Positions 6,835 through 14,225 of a stretch of DNA of 64,000 bases are shown in pieces. Within the stretch, counting starts at the first letter, position 1, and every line of letters begins with the position of its first letter. Below the pieces are notes generated by a model. That model saw only the letters and a list, made by a program, of their open reading frames with translations, did not search any database and was not told the DNA's origin. Made by a program: the position numbers and the translations under genes. Source of the stretch: Natronococcus sp. CG52 (GTDB lineage: Archaea > Halobacteriota > Halobacteria > Halobacteriales > Natrialbaceae); assembly GCF_023913515.1 (NCBI RefSeq), contig NZ_CP099391.1:2790001-2854000 (forward strand), written 5' to 3'.

Positions 6835-9828
6835 CTACTCCTCGGAAGCGAGTCCCCGCAACGCGCCCTCGCCGATCTCCTCGAGGACGTGCTCGTGAAA
6901 CGCCTGCAGAGCCGCGCTCTCGTCTTCCGCGAGGACGACGTCGCTCGCGGAGAGTGTCGCCAGCCCGAACGCCCGCGGCGTCGGCGAGTCGACCAGTCGG
7001 CGCTCGACCGTCAGTTCGCCGGAATCGATCGCGCCGACGATCGCCTCGATCTCGTCGACGTTGAGTTTGTCCTCGAGAATCTCGCGGTAGGTCTCCTCGA
7101 TCACCGCGAACTCCTCGAGATCCTCGGCGAAGCCGAGCAGCATCTCGCTCGAGACCTGCTGTTCGCTGGCGGACTTCTCGTAGCCCTTGTACCGTTTGAG
7201 GATCATCAGCGACCGGGTCGCGTTGATCCGGAAGTACCGCTGGAGCAGGTCGGTTCCCGAGATCGCCGATCGGAGATCCTCGCGTACCCGGTCGGCCTCG
7301 AGATCGTCGAGGATGCCCTCGAGGTCGACCTTCCGGTTCAGCGGCATCGAGAGCACGAAGCCGTTGTCCGCGACGGCGACCCGGACGTTGGCCGTCGCCT
7401 CCTGGGCGCAGCGGTAGGCCAGCAGCCGGGAGAACCCGTCGTTGACCTTTCGGCCGTAGTTCGAGTGGACGTAGTAGTGGCGCTCGTACTCCTCGCGGTC
7501 CCGCACGACCTCGACCGCGAGCCGTTCGTCGGTGCTCACGCTCTCGACACCCGCGTACCGGATCTGGTGTTCGAACAGGCGCGCGATCGCCCGGACGCTG
7601 TCGTCGTCGAGCGGAAACTCACGCAGCCAAGCGCGGACCCGCGACGGCCCGCCCGTCTCGTAGTGCTCGAGCAGGTCGGCCTGGAACGCGAGGATCTCGC
7701 AGCCGAGGTCGTAGGAGAGCGGCAGCCGTTCGGAGTACCACGAGGGAACGGTCGGACGAGCGCTGGTGTGGTCGACGTAGACTTTCGAGCCGCGCCGGTA
7801 GCGGTACTCGAAGTGGTTGCCGCCGAGGACGAAGACGTCGCCCTTCTCCAGGGTATCGAGGTAGTTCTCGTCGAGTTGGCCGACCCACTCGTCGCTCGCG
7901 CGGGTGTGGACGTCGCAGGTAAACGAGTCCGGGATCGTCCCGATGTTGGTCATGTAAATCACCCGGGCGAGTCGGCCTCGCTTGCCGATCAGCGGCTCGC
8001 CGACGGGGAACGCCTCGTGGTGGTGTTCGCCCTCGGGTGGGTCGTTCTCGTCGCACCAGATCTTCGCGTAGACGTTCCTGTCCTCGAGCCCGGCGTACTC
8101 GGCGGTGAGGTAGCGCACGAGCGACTCGTACTCCGCCTCCGAGTAGTTTCGGTACGGATACGCCCGCCGGAGGATCTCCTTCACTTCGGATTCCGGGCGA
8201 ATCTCGGCGATCGCCATCCCGTAGACCTGCTGGGCCGCGACGTCCTGGGCGTTCTCGGGGATCGACACAGAGTCGACGAACCCGTCCTCGGCCTTCTTCA
8301 GCATCACCGCGCACTCGAGCAGTTCGTCCCGGTCCAGGGCGATCACCCGCCCCGCGACGGTCTGACCGACGCGGTGGCCGGCGCGGCCGACCCGCTGAAG
8401 GAGGGCGGCGACCGACTTGGGCGACCCCACCTGCACCACGAGGTCGACGTGGGGCATGTCGATCCCCAGTTCGAGCGAGGTCGAGGAGGTGACGACCTCG
8501 AGATCACCGCCTTTCAGCCGTCCCTCGATATCCTGGCGGACCTCCTTCGAGAGGCTGCCGTGGTGACAGCCCGAGTTCTCGTCGTCGTAGGCGTCGAAGC
8601 GCTCGCGGAGGTTGTGCAGGACGCGCTCGGCCCCCGACCGGGTGTTCGTGAACACGAGCGTGTTCGTGTGTTCCTGGACGTGCTCGTGGAGCATGTCGTA
8701 GAACCGATCCTGAACGACCTCCCGGGAGGTGTTGATGAGGTCGTCGGTCGGACACTCGAGTTCGATGTCGAACTCGCGGGCGAAGCGGGCGTCGACGATG
8801 TCGTAGGGTCGCGGCTCACGGGTCGCTTCGTTCCCCGTCTGCTCGCGGGCCTTTGGCCCGTCCGCACGGTCCGAGGAACTCGACGAGTTCCTCGCTACTC
8901 GCTTTTCCGAGGGGTCCGCAGAAGTGCTCCGGACTTCTGATGGGCTGCGAGAATCGCTCTGCGATTCTCGAACGCGCGACGCCTCGCTTGATCCTCCGCC
9001 AGGCTCCTGTTGCCCCACCAGGAACTCCGCCACCTGCGAGAGCGGTTCGATCGTCGCCGAACAGCCGATCCGCGTGATCTCGCGGTCGACCATCGCCTCG
9101 AGTCGCTCGAGGCTTACCGAGAGGTGCGTTCCCCGTTTCCCGCCGGCCAGCGAGTGGATCTCGTCGACGATAACGTACTCCACGGTTCGGAGCTTCTCGC
9201 GGAATTTGGGGGAGTTCAGCAGGATGGCGAGCGTCTCGGGGGTCGTGTTCAGGATGTGTGGCGTCTCCTCGAGCATCTGCTGACGCTCGTAGGAGTCCGT
9301 GTCGCCGTGGCGGATGGCGTGGCGGATCTCGCCCATCTCCTCGCCGCCGGCTCGCGGGCGATCCCCGCTCGCACCTTCCGCTGCACTACGTGCCGCGCGC
9401 TCGCCGGCGATCGATTCGATCCCCTCGAGGGGCACCTCGAGGTTGCGGTGGATGTCGTTGGCGAGCGACTTCAGCGGGGAGACGTAGAGGCAGTAGACGG
9501 AGTTCTCGAGCGTTTCGTCGAGCTCCCGGCTCCGCCGGTAGAGTTCGTTGATGATCGCACAGAAGCTCGCCTGGGTCTTGCCGCTGCCCGTCGGCGCACA
9601 GATCAGCGTGTTCGTCCCCTCGTGAATCTTCGGAATCGCGCCCTCCTGGGGCGGCGTGAAGAAGCCGTCGTTCTCGGGAACGAACTCGCCGAACTCCTCG
9701 AGCCACCACTCCTGGACCGCCGGCTCGAGCAGATCGAAGACGTCGCGATCCTCGATGGTGGCGGCGTCCGGATCGAAGGAGAGATCGTCGTCGGAGACCG
9801 GCAACTCGAGACCGTCGTTCCCGTCCAT
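6835..9828 (-). CDS. lhr: Lhr-type ATP-dependent DNA helicase (SF2)
   Basis: The 997-residue SF2 helicase has Walker A APTGSGKT (78-85), TTPETLAILL, the DEIH box near 222, SATIEPL, then the second RecA-like domain with VFTNTRSGAE, SSTSLELGIDMP and the QRVGRAGHR motif VI. A winged-helix/beta-sheet Lhr core follows. Lhr proteins translocate 3'-5' on single-stranded DNA and unwind RNA-DNA hybrids during repair. ATG at 9828 was chosen; a GTG directly before it is possible. Two low-complexity linkers are odd. One is near residues 140-165 and the other at about 270-341, which is encoded by a palindrome array and lies between the two RecA domains. The gene is transcribed alone. Confidence 0.92.
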   Translation of the reverse strand: MDGNDGLELPVSDDDLSFDPDAATIEDRDVFDLLEPAVQEWWLEEFGEFVPENDGFFTPPQEGAIPKIHEGTNTLICAPTGSGKTQASFCAIINELYRRSRELDETLENSVYCLYVSPLKSLANDIHRNLEVPLEGIESIAGERAARSAAEGASGDRPRAGGEEMGEIRHAIRHGDTDSYERQQMLEETPHILNTTPETLAILLNSPKFREKLRTVEYVIVDEIHSLAGGKRGTHLSVSLERLEAMVDREITRIGCSATIEPLSQVAEFLVGQQEPGGGSSEASRVRESQSDSRSPSEVRSTSADPSEKRVARNSSSSSDRADGPKAREQTGNEATREPRPYDIVDARFAREFDIELECPTDDLINTSREVVQDRFYDMLHEHVQEHTNTLVFTNTRSGAERVLHNLRERFDAYDDENSGCHHGSLSKEVRQDIEGRLKGGDLEVVTSSTSLELGIDMPHVDLVVQVGSPKSVAALLQRVGRAGHRVGQTVAGRVIALDRDELLECAVMLKKAEDGFVDSVSIPENAQDVAAQQVYGMAIAEIRPESEVKEILRRAYPYRNYSEAEYESLVRYLTAEYAGLEDRNVYAKIWCDENDPPEGEHHHEAFPVGEPLIGKRGRLARVIYMTNIGTIPDSFTCDVHTRASDEWVGQLDENYLDTLEKGDVFVLGGNHFEYRYRRGSKVYVDHTSARPTVPSWYSERLPLSYDLGCEILAFQADLLEHYETGGPSRVRAWLREFPLDDDSVRAIARLFEHQIRYAGVESVSTDERLAVEVVRDREEYERHYYVHSNYGRKVNDGFSRLLAYRCAQEATANVRVAVADNGFVLSMPLNRKVDLEGILDDLEADRVREDLRSAISGTDLLQRYFRINATRSLMILKRYKGYEKSASEQQVSSEMLLGFAEDLEEFAVIEETYREILEDKLNVDEIEAIVGAIDSGELTVERRLVDSPTPRAFGLATLSASDVVLAEDESAALQAFHEHVLEEIGEGALRGLASEE
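8846..8970. repeat. In-frame array of four perfect palindromes inside the helicase gene
   Basis: Four perfect inverted repeats follow one another: CGGGCC/GGCCCG (8846-8851, 8855-8860), GAGGAACTCG/CGAGTTCCTC (8873-8882, 8884-8893), CAGAAGT/ACTTCTG (8919-8925, 8933-8939) and CGAGAATCGC/GCGATTCTCG (8948-8957, 8961-8970). They encode a Ser/Arg/Glu-rich insert with no family homology and leave the reading frame intact. The architecture matches the cluster at 1552-1610 although the arm sequences differ. Confidence 0.65.
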
Positions 9829-10166
9829 CACTCTGGTCTGCGGGACGACTATGCAAGAGGGTTTGGTCAGCGGAGTGGAAGTGAAAACGGGTTCGAGTGA
9901 GCGTTCTTCAGTGCCGGGTCGATCGAGCCGGGGATTGCAAGGCCGACGTTTATACTGTCGACCGGCGGGAGAGAGTTACGAACCGCCGCCAGGAACGAGT
10001 CGATACCGTAATCATCCCTCGTAGCGGTTCGTCCGCCGAAATCGTGCCCGTGGCACGTCGCGTGCTTTGATCGCCGCAGTCGTCGCTCGAACGTCGAACG
10101 GTCCGCGGTTCGACGGCACTCGGGCGACCGACAGGTCGACTCACGCAAACGCCCCCTGAGTAGCTC
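9829..10166. other. Intergenic region between divergent helicase and Tat-protein genes
   Basis: This 338-bp spacer has no convincing gene. A TTTATAC sequence at 9949-9955 resembles a TATA box but is too far from the start at 10167 to be its core promoter. A 57-codon plus-strand frame from 9850 has no coding character. Confidence 0.5.
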
Positions 10167-11090
10167 ATGACCGGACTGACTCGTCGCCATCTGCTCTGCG
10201 GCCTCTCGCTCTTTGCCGGAGCGGGAGTCCTGTCCGCCGCGGCGCGAGAGCGCCGGCTGTTGGCTTCGAACTCCGATTCCGCCCCGATCGCCGGCGGATC
10301 CGGATTCGATCCGGCCGTCAACGGGTTCGGGTTCGACAACTACTCGAGCACGTTCGTCTCCCCGGAGCCGACCGAGTTCGTTTCCAAAAGCGATCTCAGA
10401 GACGCTCTGCTAGCCTACTGGAACGGCCGTTTGCAAGGACGGATGACGGTCGCGCTGAACGGCCGTCTCGAGCCCCGGATCGGAGCGATCGTCGACCGCC
10501 TCTACGCGAACGCTAACCGGCTGTTCGGAACGAAGGGGTACTGTTACGGCATGGCGGCGGCGGCGCAGTGGTACTTCGAGGACCCGGCTGCCCTCCCCAT
10601 CGACCGCGATTCGGCGAACGAGATCGCACACGTGGACGACCCGCTCGATGATCGGTCCTCGACGCCCGTGCGAGACGATATCGAGCTGTTCCACCGGAGC
10701 CAGTTTCTCAACGCCGACTCGTGGTTACAGCGGTGGGTACTCCTTCGACCCGAGTGGATAGACTACCGATCGCAGGCGCGCGAGCTTCGTGCGACGATCG
10801 ACGAGTTCGGTTCGGCGGGCGTGACGATCACCGGCGAAAACGTACTCAGGGGCCACTACGTGCTCCTCTACGACTACGACGTGACCGATAACGGCGTGAC
10901 GTTCACCGCCTACGATCCGAACTACGCCGCCGACGAGTACGCGGCGACGGACGACTCGCGCACCATCGGGGTCGACGCGACCAGTTACGAACCGCTGCTG
11001 GGATCGTACGACGAGAAGTACGACCGGTTCCTGTTCAACCCGGAGGATCGATCGATCCGCGCTCGAGCCAGATCCGACCGAGTCCAGTAA
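10167..11090 (+). CDS. Tat-exported protein with possible cysteine-peptidase fold
   Basis: The 307-residue protein starts with a twin-arginine signal (LTRRHLLCGLSLFAGAGVL). Beyond it, GTKGYCYGMAAAAQWYF near residues 125-141 has the small-rich helix after Cys seen in papain-like and C39-like enzymes. Further on, GHYVLLYDYDV near 230 provides a His on a strand, and TAYDPNY near 250 a possible Asp/Asn. This Cys-His-Asp order suggests a papain-like peptidase or transglutaminase-like fold. This is my inference and no family is firmly recognised. A second Cys in the signal region (LLCGLSLF) is not a convincing lipobox. The gene stands alone, convergent with the alcohol dehydrogenase. Confidence 0.7.
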   Translation: MTGLTRRHLLCGLSLFAGAGVLSAAARERRLLASNSDSAPIAGGSGFDPAVNGFGFDNYSSTFVSPEPTEFVSKSDLRDALLAYWNGRLQGRMTVALNGRLEPRIGAIVDRLYANANRLFGTKGYCYGMAAAAQWYFEDPAALPIDRDSANEIAHVDDPLDDRSSTPVRDDIELFHRSQFLNADSWLQRWVLLRPEWIDYRSQARELRATIDEFGSAGVTITGENVLRGHYVLLYDYDVTDNGVTFTAYDPNYAADEYAATDDSRTIGVDATSYEPLLGSYDEKYDRFLFNPEDRSIRARARSDRVQ

Positions 11091-11152
11091 TCCGCGCTCG
11101 CGTCCACCCGTCTTCCCGAGCGAGCCGAACGGTTTCGTTCCGCGAGTCGGCG

Positions 11153-12214
11153 CTACAGCTCCGTCACCACCTCGACGCCTCGAGTGTCGTACTCGGACAT
11201 CGCCGCGAGCCGATCCGAGACGTCCTCGAGCCCGACCCGTCGGGTCACCAGGTTCCCGGGTTCGAGTCTGCTCGACTGGATCATTCGGAGGAGTTCGTCG
11301 TATCGAGAGGGCGGCATTCCTCGGGAACCGACGAAGGTGACGTCCCAGCGGGTCATCTCGTCGATCGGCAGCGAGACCTCCCCGCGCTCGGCCGCGGTGG
11401 TCAGCCCGATCTGGACGTGGGTTCCTCGAGTGCGGAGACAGTCGAGGCTGTTCCGGCAGGTCTCCGCGCGGCCGAGGGCGTCGACGGAGGCGTGGGCTCC
11501 CCCCTCAGTCACCGCCTCGATTTCGGTCGGAACGTCGACCTCGCCGCTCGCGTTCGCCGTCGCGTCGGCGCCCAGGTCGGCCGCCATCGAGAGCGGCTCA
11601 TCGCGGACGTCGACCGCCACGACGTTCGCCCCGAGCGCACTGGCGATCTGGACGGCGGCGAGGCCGAGACCACCGCAGCCGTGGACGGCGACCCAGTCGC
11701 CGGCCTCGAGGTCGGCCCGGTGGGCCAGCGCGTGGAAGGCCGTGACGTAGCGACAGCCGAGCGCGGCCGCGTCTGCCGCGGAGACGCCGTCGGGGAGCGA
11801 GACGGCGTTGAAATCGGCGTGCGGAACGTGGACCTGCTCGGCGAACGCGCCGGGGACGCTCTCCTCGAAACCCAGCGCGTAGCCGTCCTCGCACACGTTT
11901 CCGTGCCCGTTTCGACACTGCGGACAGGATCCCTCGCCGAGGTTGAACGGGATCGCGACGCGGTCGCCGACCGCGAGTCGGTCGACCCGGTCGCCGACGC
12001 GGGCGACCCGTCCCGCCGGTTCGTGGCCCAGGATCTGTCCGAGCGACACCTGATCGTCGGCCCACTCGCCGTGGCCCTGCCAGGCGTGCCAGTCGCTCCG
12101 ACAGATTCCGCAGGCCTCGACGTCGACGATAACGCCGTGTGCGGCGAGTTTGGGCGGATCGATCGATCGAATCGCGAGCGGTTCGCCGTAGGCCTCGAGT
12201 ACTGCAGCGCGCAT
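11153..12214 (-). CDS. Zinc-dependent alcohol dehydrogenase (MDR family)
   Basis: The 353-residue medium-chain dehydrogenase has catalytic zinc ligands in CGICRSDWH (residues 36-44) and GHEPAG. The structural-zinc lobe is CPQCRNGHGNVC; it keeps three of the usual four Cys, and the first position is acidic. VAVHGCGGLGLAAVQ near 175 is the cofactor-binding glycine motif. Members oxidise alcohols or reduce aldehydes with NAD(P). Asp at the end of the second Rossmann strand (VVAVDVRDE) favours NAD. The gene is monocistronic, and the next gene is divergent. Confidence 0.9.
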   Translation of the reverse strand: MRAAVLEAYGEPLAIRSIDPPKLAAHGVIVDVEACGICRSDWHAWQGHGEWADDQVSLGQILGHEPAGRVARVGDRVDRLAVGDRVAIPFNLGEGSCPQCRNGHGNVCEDGYALGFEESVPGAFAEQVHVPHADFNAVSLPDGVSAADAAALGCRYVTAFHALAHRADLEAGDWVAVHGCGGLGLAAVQIASALGANVVAVDVRDEPLSMAADLGADATANASGEVDVPTEIEAVTEGGAHASVDALGRAETCRNSLDCLRTRGTHVQIGLTTAAERGEVSLPIDEMTRWDVTFVGSRGMPPSRYDELLRMIQSSRLEPGNLVTRRVGLEDVSDRLAAMSEYDTRGVEVVTEL

Positions 12215-12307
12215 ACGTACGGCTCCGGCGCCGGCGAGTTAACTGTTGACGGACGCGGCGACTGACGAGCAGCCAGCCTTATCGGGAGGGACGTCACACA
12301 GAGGCGT

Positions 12308-13042
12308 ATGCGCGTTACCTTTCTCGGCACGGGCAGTGCGATGCCCACCGGCGAACGCTTCCAGACCGGCCTCCTCGTCCAGGAAGACGGCCGAACCCTG
12401 CTAGTCGACTGCGGCTCCGGCGTCCTTCACCGCCTCCAGCAGTCCGGCGTCGGCTACGAGAACGTCTCGACCGTGCTGCTCACGCACCACCACCTCGACC
12501 ACGTCGCCGACCTGCTGCCGCTGATGAAAGCCCGCTGGCTCGCCGGCGAGGACCACCTCGAGATCGTCGGTCCGCAGGGAACCAAGTCACTCGTCGACGA
12601 CCTCCTCTCCGTTCACGAGTACATGCAGGGCAAACTCGACCTGCAGATCCGCGAGGTCGTTCCGGGGGAGTTCTCGGTCGCGGGCTTCGAGGTTTCGGCC
12701 TACGAGACGCGTCACTCGCTGCCCTGTCTGGCCTACCGCTTCGGCGATCTGTTCACCTTCAGCGGCGACAGCGAGGCGTTCGCCGGCCTGGCGAACTTCG
12801 CCGAGGGGTCGGCGATCCTCCTCCACGACTGTTCGTTCCCCGACGACGTCGACGTCTCGAACCACCCGACTCCCGAGACACTCGGGCGCGAACTGGCCGG
12901 CCGAGAGATCGGCCGCGTCTATCTCACGCATCTCTATCCGCACACCGAGGGACGCCGCGACGAGATGCTCGAGTCGATCGGCTCCCACTACGACGGCGAC
13001 GTTCGGTTCGCAGAGGATCTCAAGACGATCTCCGTCGAGTGA
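12308..13042 (+). CDS. MBL-fold metallohydrolase, RNase Z-like
   Basis: The 244-residue protein has the metallo-beta-lactamase signature THHHLDHV (HxHxDH), preceded by LVDCGSG, and later FSGDSEAF with the bridging Asp and a terminal YLTHLYPH. The domain lacks the long flexible arm of true tRNase Z and groups with short RNase Z/arylsulfatase-like hydrolases. It binds two metal ions, and the substrate is unknown. CCTTATCG at 12277-12284 lies 27 bp before the ATG, indicating a leaderless mRNA and supporting this start. Confidence 0.87.
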   Translation: MRVTFLGTGSAMPTGERFQTGLLVQEDGRTLLVDCGSGVLHRLQQSGVGYENVSTVLLTHHHLDHVADLLPLMKARWLAGEDHLEIVGPQGTKSLVDDLLSVHEYMQGKLDLQIREVVPGEFSVAGFEVSAYETRHSLPCLAYRFGDLFTFSGDSEAFAGLANFAEGSAILLHDCSFPDDVDVSNHPTPETLGRELAGREIGRVYLTHLYPHTEGRRDEMLESIGSHYDGDVRFAEDLKTISVE

Positions 13043-13155
13043 GAGGCGATCGGTCAAAACCGACAACCCGCCGTCAAATTCACGATAATTGTGATGAACG
13101 GTCTGAACTCACCGGGACGGTCGCTTCGTTCAATACACCCCCATCCTGTAGAGAG

Positions 13156-13428
13156 ATGTATCGTGAAGAACAGAGACGAGGGGTGGACGAGCAGTTCCGA
13201 CGGTCACGTACCCACGCTGCCGCTCGAGAACGACGGACGGCGCTCACGGATGGCCGACGGATGACCGCTGACGAGCGGGAGAAATCGGTCGCGATCTGCG
13301 AGGGGTGCGGGACGGTCTGTGCCGTCTGGGTGACCGGTGACGGCGACGTGATGCCGGTCAGTTCGACGAGCAACTGCGAGTGTCACGAACCGGCACTTCG
13401 CGTGCTCGACGCAGAAACGATCGGGTGA
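13156..13428 (+). CDS. Small Cys-rich, probably zinc-binding protein
   Basis: The 90-residue product starts MYREEQRRGVDEQF and has a basic N-terminal half. From about residue 50 a compact knuckle follows: CEGCGTVC near 51-58 and CEC-H near 75-79, enough ligands for one zinc. The real protein could start later, at MTADEREKSVAI (13261), giving 55 residues. CAATACA around 13131-13137 is a weak TATA candidate about 22 bp before 13156. No function is recognised. Confidence 0.6.
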   Translation: MYREEQRRGVDEQFRRSRTHAAARERRTALTDGRRMTADEREKSVAICEGCGTVCAVWVTGDGDVMPVSSTSNCECHEPALRVLDAETIG

Positions 13429-13520
13429 ACGGAGGAACGGTACCTCGCGCAGCGTCACGTTCGCTCGGGTACTGCCGTTCTCACTCCGAACGAGAGGCTC
13501 TCGCGAGCGATCGGAAAGGA

Positions 13521-13970
13521 TCAGTCCGATCCGGACGCCTCGCCGAGCGCTTCGAGGGGCGGAACGACTCCCAGTTCCTGGAACAGTCCGAGCGCGTCGT
13601 AACTCGTCCACATTTCGACGATCCGTCCGTCTTCGACGCGGTACATCTCCATTCCCGACACCGAGACGCGCTCGCCGGTCGGCTCCAGCCCCAGAAGTTC
13701 GCCCTCGTGCGTGCCCCGAGCGGTGTACCGTAACGCGGCGATATCGTCCTCGGCGATCACGGTCTCGACCGCGTACTCCAGGTCGGGAAACGCCGCTCGG
13801 TAGGTCTCCACGTACTCCCTGTAATCGTCACGTCCTCGCGGTTCGCCGGTCGAAGACGGATCGTGCAGGACGAACGATTCCGCGAAGAGGTCGTCGATCG
13901 CGTCGAGGTTTCCGTCGGTCCAGATCTCCTCCGGGTCGCGTCGGACGAGTTCGTTGATTCTCGTTGTCAT
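13521..13970 (-). CDS. SnoaL-like ester cyclase (NTF2 fold)
   Basis: The 149-residue NTF2-like protein begins MTTRINELVRR. FAESFVLHDPS, DDYREYVETYRAAFPDL and the C-terminal VSGMEMYRVEDGRIVEMW match the SnoaL/ester-cyclase family used in polyketide cyclisation, though most prokaryotic members have unknown substrates. It is single-copy, with the next gene, the MMPL exporter, divergent behind a 250-bp regulatory region. Confidence 0.85.
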   Translation of the reverse strand: MTTRINELVRRDPEEIWTDGNLDAIDDLFAESFVLHDPSSTGEPRGRDDYREYVETYRAAFPDLEYAVETVIAEDDIAALRYTARGTHEGELLGLEPTGERVSVSGMEMYRVEDGRIVEMWTSYDALGLFQELGVVPPLEALGEASGSD

Positions 13971-14118
13971 ATAGTTCTCGCCGCCTCGTTATCGTGTTCT
14001 GCCGAGTCCAACCGGCTACTCGCGCGGACTCGAGTCCTCGAAACGGCTCGGAGAGCTACGACGAACTGGCTTGTAAACCTGGTCTGCGCCTCCGCGATCG
14101 ACAGCCCTCGAGTACACC

Positions 14119-14137
14119 TGTTAGTACCAAACTAACA
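14119..14137. promoter_or_regulatory. Palindromic operator upstream of the MMPL-TrmB operon
   Basis: TGTTAGT and ACTAACA form a perfect 7-bp inverted repeat with a 5-nt spacer. A TATA-like CTATATC follows at 14142-14148, and the half-site GTTAGTA recurs at 14156-14162. This placement just upstream of and around the core promoter is typical of a repressor operator. The likely binder is the TrmB-type regulator encoded at the end of the operon, by analogy with autoregulated exporter operons. Confidence 0.55.
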
Positions 14138-14177
14138 ACAGCTATATCCCGAGCCGTTAGTAATCTCCTTACAACAG

Positions 14178-14225
14178 ATGACGCCGCCCCTCACGCCGAC
14201 GAACCCGCCGGGTGATCCCCGGTGA
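14178..14225 (+). CDS. 15-residue mini-ORF overlapping the MMPL start
   Basis: ATG at 14178 opens MTPPLTPTNPPGDPR, ending in a TGA that overlaps the exporter's GTG as GTGA (14222-14225). The TATA-like box at 14142-14148 lies about 33 bp upstream, so a short-leader or leaderless transcript would start translation here. Within it GGGTGAT (14210-14216) is a good Shine-Dalgarno for the GTG. It probably couples translation into the exporter gene. Confidence 0.4.
   Translation: MTPPLTPTNPPGDPR

Noticed and set aside
6787-8940. 717-codon plus-strand frame under the helicase
   Set aside because: Antisense shadow of lhr; long open frames opposite genes are expected in GC-rich DNA.
9850-10020. 57-codon frame in the helicase upstream region
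   Set aside because: No ribosome site, no composition bias and no fit to the TATA-like box inside it.
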